Shown: positions 1-9,224 of the stretch, piece by piece
Layout: each line of letters opens with the position of its first letter
How positions within the stretch are numbered: the stretch's first letter is position 1
Source of the DNA: Hyaloraphidium curvatum
Lineage: Eukaryota > Monoblepharomycota > Hyaloraphidiomycetes > Hyaloraphidiales > Hyaloraphidiaceae
Length of the DNA stretch: 64,000 nt
Reading direction: 5' to 3'
Assembly: GCA_025558095.1 (NCBI GenBank)
Contig: JAIVFI010000008.1
Coordinates: forward strand, 186,001 to 250,000
Position numbers and translations under genes: made by a program
The notes under the pieces: model-generated
The model's input: only the letters and a program-made list of their open reading frames with translations
The model's database searches: none
Told to the model about the DNA's origin: nothing

Positions 1-288
1 CGCCGGTCCCAGGTGCTCGTTCAGCCGCGTCTTGATGCATCGCGCCGAGGTTTCTCCGTCGTATTCCAGCAAAGCGAGGTCAGAAGGACTGAAGGCCGGC
101 ACAGGCTCCTGAATGACCGAGGCGACCGAGGCGGTAGACGCTTGTTCCGACGAGCTGTCCTCGTGATTCTCGCCCGACGCGTTCTGTTCGGCAGCAATTG
201 CAAGTTGCGCGCTTTCGCCGGCAGCCGACGTATTTCCTTGTGAAGCGGGCGCCTCGTCGGCAGGGTGGGGTCCCTGCTTCTGGGCCAT
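1..288 (-). CDS. N-terminal part of an unknown protein, running off the left edge
   Basis: An ATG at 288 (reverse strand) opens a frame that stays open for 96 codons to the window edge. The visible part is polar and low in complexity (Ala, Ser, Glu, Gln), ending in a less disordered stretch around 'LLEYDGETSARCIKTRLNE', which may be the start of a folded domain. It lies about 130 bp downstream of the acyl-CoA ligase on the same strand. No family is recognised, and the rest of the gene lies outside the window. Confidence 0.5.
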   Translation of the reverse strand, partial: MAQKQGPHPADEAPASQGNTSAAGESAQLAIAAEQNASGENHEDSSSEQASTASVASVIQEPVPAFSPSDLALLEYDGETSARCIKTRLNEHLGPA

Positions 289-419
289 GGCGGTGGCGTT
301 GCCGTTCGGGATCTGGAGCGGTCGCGGAGGGAAGCGAAACTGTGATTGCTGTCGAGCGCGGTTTGTATTGGTCAGAGCATGATCAATCAAGATCTCGATT
401 GAAGAGGCAATGGAAAGAT

Positions 420-3074
420 CTAGCACAAGATGGATCCAATCTCCGTCCTCCAAGCAGCACCGGACACCGTGCTCTGCTTGTCGTCCCCGATCCTCATGGC
501 GCCGAGCCTCTCCGTCGTCTTCTCTTCCTCGCGGGGCTTGACGTCTTGCTTTGCCTTGCTCTGCGCGATCTCCTGCTCGCGAAGACGCAAAACGCGACGG
601 AGGATCTTGCCGGCAGCCTGTTGCACGAAGGAACTAGTCAAGAAAGCGTACGATGCGAGCACAGTGCCACCCAGGGACTCACTGATTTCGGGATCATGGG
701 AATGACTTCCACGCCTCCACGAAGGTGTTTGTACTGATTGAAAATGGTGGTCAAAGGGGCATCCGCATCTGCTTTCGAAAAGCCTCACGTGAGCGGTCCT
801 GTCGGCCACGAACGAGGCAATGTCGGCCTCCACGTGGTCCCTGGTGAGGTGAATGGAAGACTTGCGCCGAGCGGAGCGCTCCATGGCAGGCTTTCCGGCC
901 TCGTTGAAGGCATCTGACGCAACATGGTCAGCGAAGGTCGGACGAAGCAAGAGTTCGTTACAACCTTGCTTCAGCACGACGAACGCCTTGGGCAGTTCTC
1001 CGACATCGCCGGCGGGTATCCCGATGACGGCGCAGTCGGCCACGAACGGGTGCTGCAGGATGAGCTCTTCCAGCTCGGCCGGCGGGACCTGGAAGCCTTT
1101 CCACTGCAGAAAACTATAAGCTGGGGCAAGATCGAACCAACTGCAATGAATAACCTTGATCAGCTCCTTCAGGCGATCGACGATGAAGTAGTTTCCTTCG
1201 CCATCAATCTGGAGGAAATCGCGACGGTTACGAGCAATTTCGGCCAATCAACAATACGAGGCCCACCTTCGCTATGTCGCCGGTGCGGAGCCAGCCGTCC
1301 TCGACGATGGTGCTCGCAGTCGCATTCTGATCCCTTGAAATGAACAGTCAGTCAGCTGTAGATGAGAGAACGTCGTTTGCCTTTACGGACCTGAAGTAAC
1401 TCTTCATGATGTTCGGGCCTCTCATCCCTGAATTAAGATCAGAGAAAGCGATGTCGCACGCCCAAAGATCTCACAGAGTTCGCCAGCTTCGCCCTCCTTC
1501 GCGTCCTCCATGGTGTCCGGAACGATTAGGCGCGCCTCCATGTTCGGGAGCAGCTTCCCAACAGATCCGGCAATGATCTCGGTGTGGTGCGTGACGTGGG
1601 ATACGGGAGACGACTCGGTCATGCCCTGTGTCATGCCGTTAATAGATGTCTGCCCACGAACCATGGCTCGTGCTCACGTAGCCCTGCTTCACAGGCACCT
1701 TGAGCTTCCTGGAGCACTCATCCTGCGTGTCGGCACCCAGCGGAGCAGCGCCGCTGTTGAGGACCTTGAGGCTCGAGACGTCGTACTTGTCCACCAGCAG
1801 CGACTTGGACAGCGAGACCAGGATCGGCGGCGCAACCTGCGAGAACGTGACCTTGTGGTCCTGGATGTACCGCAGCCAGTTTTCGAAGTTGAAGCGCTGG
1901 ATGTTCAGAACGGTGGCCCGAAGCTTCATGGCATTGATGATTATGCACGTCAAGGCGTCTGTGGACGAAAACGATGTCAACCAGGCCCAAGAAATCAAGC
2001 AAATCGTACGCACAAACATGAGAGTAAGGCAAGATGGAGTCGAAGACATCTCCGGGATGAGTGAGCTCGCCGCTTTCGAAAGCAACGACCTGACTCGAGT
2101 TCGCTACGATGTTGCTGTTATGCAAAAGTCAGAGGAACGCCAAGTCAGGAACGAAGCAACTCACCGGTGCCGGAGCTCAACGCCTTTGGCCTACGAACAA
2201 AGAGTTCGTCAAGAAGGAAGGAAAGGAAGAGCAAGCAATGACAACTACCTTTCCGCTGGTGCCCGAACTGAAGCAAATGAACGCAGTGTCCTCGGGGTCC
2301 GGCCGAGGTCCGAGATCCACGTCGTTCTCGTCCTCGTAAACGTCCGCAAGCCCACGATACTCCTGCAAAAGCTGTCAGCAGAGTAATCATGAGTGCGAAC
2401 CAGAATAACGTCGATCACCTTGTATCCCTCCTCGGCGAGCATCAGGACCTTGTCCTTGCCCAGTTTCACGTTCTCGAGGATGGCTGCCACAGTGGGAACC
2501 TGCGCCGGCCTCGTAAAGACGAACTTAGGCTTGACGAGGTCAACCAGGTACTCGAGCTCGTCGGAGTTGTAAGTCGGGTTGCAGGGAGCAATGATTGCGC
2601 CGATCTTGAGCGCCGCGTCTGAAAATGAAGTCAGCTTCATGCAACGAACGAAACCAATAGGGATCGATGACGCACACGACAACAGGCCGAACTCGATGGC
2701 GTTGGGCGAGAAGACGGCGATCACGTCTCCCTTGCGGACGCCGAGTATCGACTTCAAGCCCTTGGCAAGCGAGTCCACGCGTTCGGCGACTTCGCCGTAC
2801 GTGAGGCGGAATTCGAGTCGGGGTTTGATTTTGGATCGGAGAGAACGGAAGTGGAAGCGAAGTTCGATTAGAAAGCTTCCTTCCCGTCCTGGCGCCCAGA
2901 CGAACCAATGAACGCGATAAGGTCCTTCTCTGACTCCTTCAAACCACCGAAAAGATAGGTCCAGACGTCCGTCTTGGGGATTTCGATGGTTGGGGAGCGG
3001 CTCTTGTGAATACGGGGCTCCCCCTTCGTAATGCGGCCGCCGCCGCCTTCCTGCGGGCTCGACTGCTGCTGCAT
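420..3074 (-). CDS. 4-coumarate/acyl-CoA ligase (AMP-dependent synthetase family)
   Basis: Activates a carboxylic acid with ATP and joins it to CoA. About fifteen short exons can be joined in frame. Along the protein: the N-terminal '[16 protein letters not shown]' block, '[14 protein letters not shown]', the AMP/ATP loop '[17 protein letters not shown]', 'VKQGYGMTES', '[14 protein letters not shown]', '[11 protein letters not shown]', '[19 protein letters not shown]' and the C-terminal catalytic-lysine motif '[11 protein letters not shown]'. This is the order seen in the 4CL/luciferase clade. The substrate cannot be told from sequence. There is no C-terminal peroxisomal signal (it ends GSILC). 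The exon 1/exon 2 junction near 2790-2905 is abnormal (see findings). All other junctions have GT...AG ends and restore the frame. The start at 3074 faces the small gene at 3221, so the two probably share a promoter region. Confidence 0.85.
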
Positions 3075-3220
3075 CGTCGAATTTCCTTTGCGGAGAGATT
3101 GGACGCCGGCTTTAGGCGCGATGGGCGGCAGGAGGGTGCGTTCCTGGTGATAGCGTGGCCTGGTGAGTCGACGCGCGAAACGCTGACATCATCATTCTCC
3201 GAACCGAACATCAAAGCAGA

Positions 3221-3778
3221 ATGGAATCCCAGCGCTCGGCCACGCCCATGGACGCCCACACAATTGCTCCGAAGAGCGAAAGGCCGGGTCTTCCCCGTAG
3301 GCCCGCCACCGTCCCGGGGCCGGCCGCCAACATCGCGCCCGCGGAATCCAAGGACTACTTCCTGCTGCGCGTCTCCACGGACCCGCGGTCGCTCTTTGAC
3401 GACGAAATCAACGACTTGACGTCCAAGCTGGACTCCGCATCGTCCCTCGGCTCTCCGCGCAGGCCGCTCGGGTCGCACGAAAGCGCTCCGTCGTACGAAC
3501 CGTTCGACGAGAATGCCGCCTTTTCCGGAGCTGCAAGGGGCATGGATCCCGGGAAAAACCTCATGGGAAAAGCCGTGCGAAGGAAAGGAAGCATGGACTT
3601 GAGTCCGAACGCGAAAACGTTTGCCGAAGTCATCGAGGAAAGGCTCAGGAAGACTGGCGGCGACCGGCAGGAAGAGAAGGCGGGCGAAGAGAGCGGGAAG
3701 ATCGAGAGGGCTGAGCTCGAAACGCAGGTGCTTGAAACGAGGCACCACTCGGGAAGCGGCGGACCTCATCTCGGGTAG
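3221..3778 (+). CDS. Uncharacterised 185-residue protein
   Basis: Single open exon from an ATG at 3221, divergent from the acyl-CoA ligase with only 146 bp between the starts. Residues 1-40 are Pro/Ala-rich. An ordered-looking patch 'DYFLLRVSTDPRSLFDDEIN' follows near residue 46, and the C-terminal half is charged and probably helical (Glu/Arg/Lys-rich around 125-165). GC at third positions is high, supporting coding. No domain is recognised, and it could also be one exon of a longer gene. Confidence 0.5.
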   Translation: MESQRSATPMDAHTIAPKSERPGLPRRPATVPGPAANIAPAESKDYFLLRVSTDPRSLFDDEINDLTSKLDSASSLGSPRRPLGSHESAPSYEPFDENAAFSGAARGMDPGKNLMGKAVRRKGSMDLSPNAKTFAEVIEERLRKTGGDRQEEKAGEESGKIERAELETQVLETRHHSGSGGPHLG

Positions 3779-3908
3779 ACGTTCGAAAGGATGGAGCAAT
3801 GGATGAGGCGCTCAACGGACGGAAAATCAATAGGAGGAACCTCCACATCGGGATGCAGTTCGGGTATCTTTGGCTGCCGTACCGGAAATCCAATACATGG
3901 CGATCCTG

Positions 3909-4960
3909 TCACGTTGGAAGGGCAAATTTCTTGCCCTGCAAGACTCTTTTTGCAAATTCGGACAGAGTCAGTACTGTAACGTAACGGCGGATGAAGACCC
4001 ACTTTGTGACGTAGACGTAGAGGAAGTCGCTGTAGAGCGCCGTCTGCACGACACCCGCCACCCAGACGATCCAGTCCACGTAGCCCTCCGTTACATACCT
4101 ACGAGGTGCTGTTCGTGAGCCCCGTAGAACAGCTCGGACATCTAATGTACCCACCGGTATACCCAGTTGACGAGGTACAGCGCGCGGTAGCTCCCCAGCG
4201 CAAAGAGGTAGTGGGTGGTGATGGTTTCCGCCTCGCCCGTCCGAGTCAGCTGGAACAGCTGCGGCAGGATAGCGACGGATTCCAAAAACACGGAAAAGGA
4301 CCAGAGGATCTGCGAATAACAAAAGTTTAGCCAAGTTGAAGGACCAAGCATCGAGAAAGCGTCTGCGCACCTCCAGCGGCGTGAACTTGTAGTTCGCGAC
4401 CAGCGAAAGAAGGGCGCAGGGCGCCAGCAGGTACTCGACCCTGAAAGTATCAAGCGACTGTTTGAATCGGCAAATGTCAGCTTTCACTTGGGGCTGTTTA
4501 CCGAGAAGGAAACCCACCGGATCCCACGTCGTCTTGTACTTGAACCACATCAGATAGACCACGTACGCGGCCGTGGCGATGAAGAAAATCTTCATCACGG
4601 TGTTGTAGACCGAGATGAAGGAGGTGAAGAGGTCCAGGTAGCGCGTGAGGAAGACGAGCAGGTACAGACATTGCGACTTGAACGAAATGCCTGGCGGGCG
4701 GCGGCAACGAAGCTAGGCATGAGTCTCCCGATAACAGCAATTGCGCCCCGGCTCGGCAACATGGAGCTCCGCGGCCGAAGGACACGTCCGACTCGGCGTC
4801 CCAACTGTGTCCCCTTTGACGCTCCAGCTCGCCCAAAACGCCCTCCTGCCGCCGGCAGCAGAACCTCACCAGCCGCGCTCTTCGTCTTGTCGATTTTCAG
4901 GAGCAGGATCACGATCGACGCGAGGTGCATGAGGTCCGCCACCAGGCGGAAGATGTTCAT
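3909..4960 (-). CDS. ERD2: ER lumen protein retaining receptor (ERD2/KDEL receptor)
   Basis: Seven-helix Golgi/ER membrane receptor that returns escaped HDEL/KDEL proteins to the ER. It starts with the family N-terminus '[13 protein letters not shown]' and continues through '[20 protein letters not shown]', '[15 protein letters not shown]', '[10 protein letters not shown]', the family motif '[20 protein letters not shown]', '[19 protein letters not shown]' and the end '[11 protein letters not shown]'. Six or so exons are joined by GT...AG introns that keep the frame. Length is close to the usual ~210 residues. The ATG at 4960 matches the conserved N-terminus, so the start is secure. It is a housekeeping gene with no functional link to its neighbours. 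Confidence 0.95.
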
Positions 4961-5987
4961 CTTGGCGTCGCGCGGCCCAGCGGCGCCGGTTCGGGCTCGA
5001 ATCCACGGGGCGGTTCGGAACGGTGGTGGCTAAGCCGCTCCCGATAGTCGTGGAGGTCGAGGACGCGAGAGGAAGGGAAAGGATGGATACGCCAGACTCC
5101 GTTCTGACTCCCCAATGAGCGGAAGCCGCGGCTCTCGCGTGCGCCCGCCGAGGCAGGCCCTGTCCACGCAAGGCCCTTCAAGGAGCGCGAAGCAGCTCCG
5201 TGTGCGGCCCGCCGCGGTTGTCGCGCGCGACAAGTGGGACGAGCGTTCGGGCACGGTTGCTCCGTTGGCCACGTTGGCGAGGGACCACGCGCTGGGTGAA
5301 AGGGCCCCAGACCGATCAGCTCTTTCGGAACCAAGATCAACAGATCGAAGACCTTCTTTGGACATGCCGTCGAAGTAGATGATTTTGGTTTACCATGGAT
5401 GGACAATCTGGCTTCAGCTCGGACGTTCAGCTCTCCTACGCGGCCTACAGAGCAAAGATCCAAAACCATTGGATGGTTCTCGAATACGTGAATCTATCAG
5501 ACTGGAGCAGATGCCCGCTCTGATCACGGCGGCTTACTTCGGACGGCCACATGGGGACCAAGAAGCGCCTCGAACGAACTGATGGCCGGGTGCGGCGTGC
5601 CTCGACTTCAGTCGTTTCTCGTCCACGCGTTTAGGCCCTTAAGACCCGTGTGAGGTGAGCATCGACCGCTCGGATGCGCTGCTCTTTTGCTGCGCCCCGC
5701 ATTCCGGCGCGGAGGAGGCGGTTCGACCGGGGACGGCTGCGCGCCGCGGCCGCGTGCCGTTTCGGAAGGCAGGGGTCTGGCAGCGCCCCCTGGCCGAAAC
5801 TGTGCCGTTCTACCTTTGCGGGACCGTCTTATTGGTCTAAAGACGCCGGCCGGAGTGCGCAACGCGCCGGATCTGCTTCGGATGCGGGGGAGGGACGGTC
5901 CCCCGGCCAGGCTCCCCCTTTCACGCCGACACCCGGAGATCACCGGCGCCGCCACTCTTCCCTCATGCTGACGCTTTTCTTCTGCAG
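4961..5987. other. Intergenic: divergent promoters and a likely 5' UTR intron
   Basis: No long gene is supported here. A GTGAGC donor at 5655 and a pyrimidine-rich CTTCTGCAG acceptor ending at 5987, directly before the SR-protein ATG, suggest a 333-nt intron in the 5' UTR of that gene. A 42-codon ORF at 5395-5523 on the plus strand begins 'MDGQSGFSSDVQLSYAAYRA'. It looks mildly protein-like but has no other support. Confidence 0.4.
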
Positions 5988-7183
5988 ATGATGGACATGG
6001 ACCCGGGCATGGACCGGCCCCCGATGCCGGAGGACCGCGGCGACATGCGCGGCGACATGGGCCCCGGCCCCGGCATGGGCGGTCCCCCGTCCCGCGGCGG
6101 CCCCGCGCCGCCGTCGACCAAGGTTTATGTCGGCAACCTCAGGGAAACGATCCAGAGGAGGGACATCGAGGAGCTGTTTGGCAAGTGGGTCTCGACTTGC
6201 GCTTCGTCTCTTTTCCAAAGCTGACCTGGCCTCATCGTGTCCCACAGGAGCGGCCAGATCGTCAACGTCGAAATGAAGCCGCACGGCTTCTGCTTCGTCG
6301 AGTTCGGCGACATCCGCGACGCCGAAGACGCCGTCGCCAGGCTCAAGGGCTACGTCATCGACGGCCAGGAGATCCGCGTCGAGTTTGCCCGCGGCAGGCG
6401 GTTCCCCGACGGCCCCCGCGGCGGCGGCGGCGGCGGCGAGACCTGCTTCGTCTGCCAGGAGACGGGGCACTGGGCCCGCGACTGCCCAAGGAGCGCCAAC
6501 CCCGGCATCGACGTCAGGAGCGGCAAGTGCTTCAAGTGCGGCCAGCCCGGCCATCTGGCCAAGTATTGCCGGTGCGTTGTTCTCGTTGACTGCCCCAAGT
6601 GTGCGCACGTTGCTGATTGGTCATTTCTTGCAGTGATTCGGGCGACCCGTACCGCGGCGGGCGCGACGGCTACGGCCGCCCCCCGTCCCCGCAGTACGGC
6701 CGCGGGCGCGACGACGGGTACTACCGCGACCGCAGCCCTCCGCGTTACGACCGCCGCCCCTCGCCGCCTCGCTACTCGGGCGGCGGCGGGTACCGCGACC
6801 GCTCGCCGCCCCGCGGCATGTCGGGCGACCGCGGCTACGGCCCCCCGCCCGACCGCTACGGCAACGGCGGCTACCGCGACGACTACGGCCCGCCGCGCGG
6901 CGCGCCGCCCAGGGAATACCGCAGCGAGCGTCCGCGCAGCAGGTCGCCCATCGGGATGCGGCCGGCGAGGAGCCCGCCCAGGAGGATGTCGCCGCCGCCC
7001 GTGGCCAGGAGCCCGGCGAGGCAGTACACCAGGAGCCCGAGCCCGCCGGTGAGGAGGCGCAGCCCCCCGGCATACTCGTCGCCCCCCAGGGACAGGTGCG
7101 TGTTCCCAGTTCGGGCGGTTGGGCAATGCGGAAGCTGACCTGAACGTGCCCGCCGACGCAGGATGCCGCCCAGGCCCTACTGA
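5988..7183 (+). CDS. SR-type RNA-binding protein: RRM, two CCHC zinc knuckles, RS/GY-rich tail
   Basis: Nuclear pre-mRNA splicing factor type. After a Met/Gly/Pro-rich leader (residues 1-40) comes an RRM with RNP2 'KVYVGNL' and RNP1-like 'HGFCFVEFG', split by an intron at about 6186-6249. Then come two zinc knuckles, CFVC-x4-H-x4-C and CFKC-x4-H-x4-C. A long tail is rich in RSP, YRD and GGY. The last intron (7096-7161) adds the terminal residues RMPPRPY, and the stop is at 7181-7183. RRM plus two knuckles plus RS matches the plant RS2Z layout better than animal SRSF7, which has one knuckle. The start is the first ATG after a probable 5' UTR intron. Confidence 0.85.
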
Positions 7184-9224
7184 TCCCGCCGACCACATGC
7201 ACAACGCGCAAGAGGACCGCCCGCGCACGGGAGCAGGATCCGCACAGGGACAGGAACGGAGGACCTTTCGGACGGAAACAAGGACGGCCGCGCGCCAACG
7301 GATGTCGAATTGAAGGACGGGAGCAAAGGATGGACGCCGTGGATAGCAGTGTAGCACCGCCGCCGCACGTATGGATTTTCTAGCATCTAGGATTCAGCCG
7401 GCACAGCACGGAGGCGCCGTTCCCGCGAAACCGCAAGCCGAGCGCCGTTCTACCGTAGCCTTGGATGCCCGCTTGCCCGCCATGTTTGGAGGTTCCGTTG
7501 CCCGCTCGATCGGTTGCCCATTCCGGATGCTGAGGCCCGCCGATCGAAGGGAGCCTGACCGCCGAGGGATCTGAAAAAGACCGCGCCTGAAGCCGTAGCC
7601 TGGAAGCCCGTCTCGTCGGATCGTCGCTGCCCGTGCTCTGCGCCAACGAAAGCTGCCGCGCTCCGTCGAAGAGGCGTTTGCGCGGTGGATGGCTTCTTCC
7701 CGACACGCGCCAACGGAGCCGCTCGCTGCCCGCCCGCATCCCGCACCAGGACGTGGATGGCACAAGCTGCTCGCACTTCGGACCCCGTTCCGTTGCTTTT
7801 CGCGCGGATGCCGCGCGCGGACCGCGTTTGCTCACCGGCCGCCTCCCCTCGGCAGCGCCAGCACCCCACGAGCACCCCCCCCCTCCCCCGGCATTCCCCC
7901 CCTCCCATTCCACCGGACCGTCTCGCCACACCCGCAAGCCACCCCCCTTGCGGACCCATCCGCGCGGGCGCCACCTTGCCCCACCAAGCCACGAGTGAGG
8001 GCTTCTCCGCCAGCCGCCCGGCCCGGGGGCGGATCGGAACCGCCGCCGATCACGGGTCGTCGCGTGGAGCGCTTGGGGGGAGGGGGCGGCAGGAGCGGCG
8101 GGCGGACGGACGGTGGAGGGACGAAGGTGGGTCCAGGCCCTCTCTAGATCAGGCACTCCGCCCCGCCTTCCTCTTTCCCCCCGCGTGTTCGGAATACACA
8201 CCATCCCCATCCTCGCTCCGCATCCGGCGTGCCGCACCGCGCCGTCGCCTTCGCCACCGCCCCCGCATTCAGGCGCGGCATCGAGGCCCGAAACCCGCAC
8301 GTTACCAGCCCGGGCCGGCCACAGGACCGGCCGCGACCGGCGATCCCCGCCTCCCGTTTCCCCTTCTCCCTGCGGCTCCGAACGACCGGATCGCGGCGCT
8401 TTTTCGCGGCGGCCGCGCGGGGCGGCCGCTATGGCGGAGGACGATCGGGCGGCCGGCGCAAGGGCAAGGGGGGGGGGAGGCTGTGCGTCGATCGCGGCGA
8501 TCCCGCCGGGGTACGGGGGGCCGGCCGGGTATCGTCGAATCGGGCGGTGGGGGAAGCATGGAGGTGGAGGGGGGAGCATGCGGTGGAGCGGGGGGGAGGA
8601 GAGGGGGGTGTGGTCGGCGGTGGCTGGGTGAGGGGGTGGTGGGGTGGGAGGGGGAGCGTGCAAAGGGCGGTCGCGGGGGCAGTTGCGGCCTTTGGAAAGC
8701 AGTATGATGCGATGGGAGCGCGTCCGGATGCAACCGCGTGCGAGAAGCGCGGGGCTGTGCGGGGGGGCGCTTCCGCAGGGGCGGGCTTGGAGCGACGATC
8801 GCGGGCCGCGGGGGCACCGGGAGCGGAAAGATGGCCGGGAATCCATCCGTTCCGGGAGGGAGCGGGTGCACAGGGGGGTTACGGAGGCGGGGGTGCGAGG
8901 TTGCGGGGGGGCGGGCGGGGATTGCCGCCTGCGCCTGTGTGTGCGGCCGCAGGAGCAGAAGGGGGGATGATGCGGATGGATGGATGGATGGATGCGTTGG
9001 GGCTGGTTGGTTGCATGGAGGGAGGACGGGTGTTGCGGCGATCAGGGGACGGATCAGCGGGCGCCGCCAGGTTTGGGTTGGCGGTCGGTGCGACCGCGGC
9101 CCGCCAGTTCCGTTGCGCCCTCTCCGCCCCCGCCGCCCCGGGGTCTCCCTGCCCCGCGGCGACCGCGCCGGTTGGCTCCGGCGGTCTCAGCGCCGCGTCG
9201 GGGCGCGGCGCCGCGCAGCGGGTG
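7184..9224. other. 2-kb non-coding stretch with opposite C-rich and G-rich halves
   Basis: Long frames are open on both strands, but they are low in complexity (Pro/Arg/Gly) and look like by-products of composition. From about 7640 to 8350 the plus strand is C-rich with runs of up to eight C. From about 8440 to 9040 it is G-rich with runs of up to ten G. It probably contains the 5' UTR and promoter of the large gene starting near 9225. A short first exon of that gene could be hidden here. Confidence 0.5.
8974..8994 (+). repeat. (GGAT)5 microsatellite
   Basis: Five tandem GGAT units followed by G, inside the G-rich stretch upstream of the large low-complexity gene. It is short enough to have arisen by slippage. 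Confidence 0.9.

Noticed and set aside
7380-8846. 488-codon minus-strand ORF and overlapping plus-strand ORFs of 150-340 codons
   Set aside because: They are long only because the skewed C-rich/G-rich DNA lacks stop codons. The residues are almost all Pro, Arg, Gly, Ser and Ala, with no domain.
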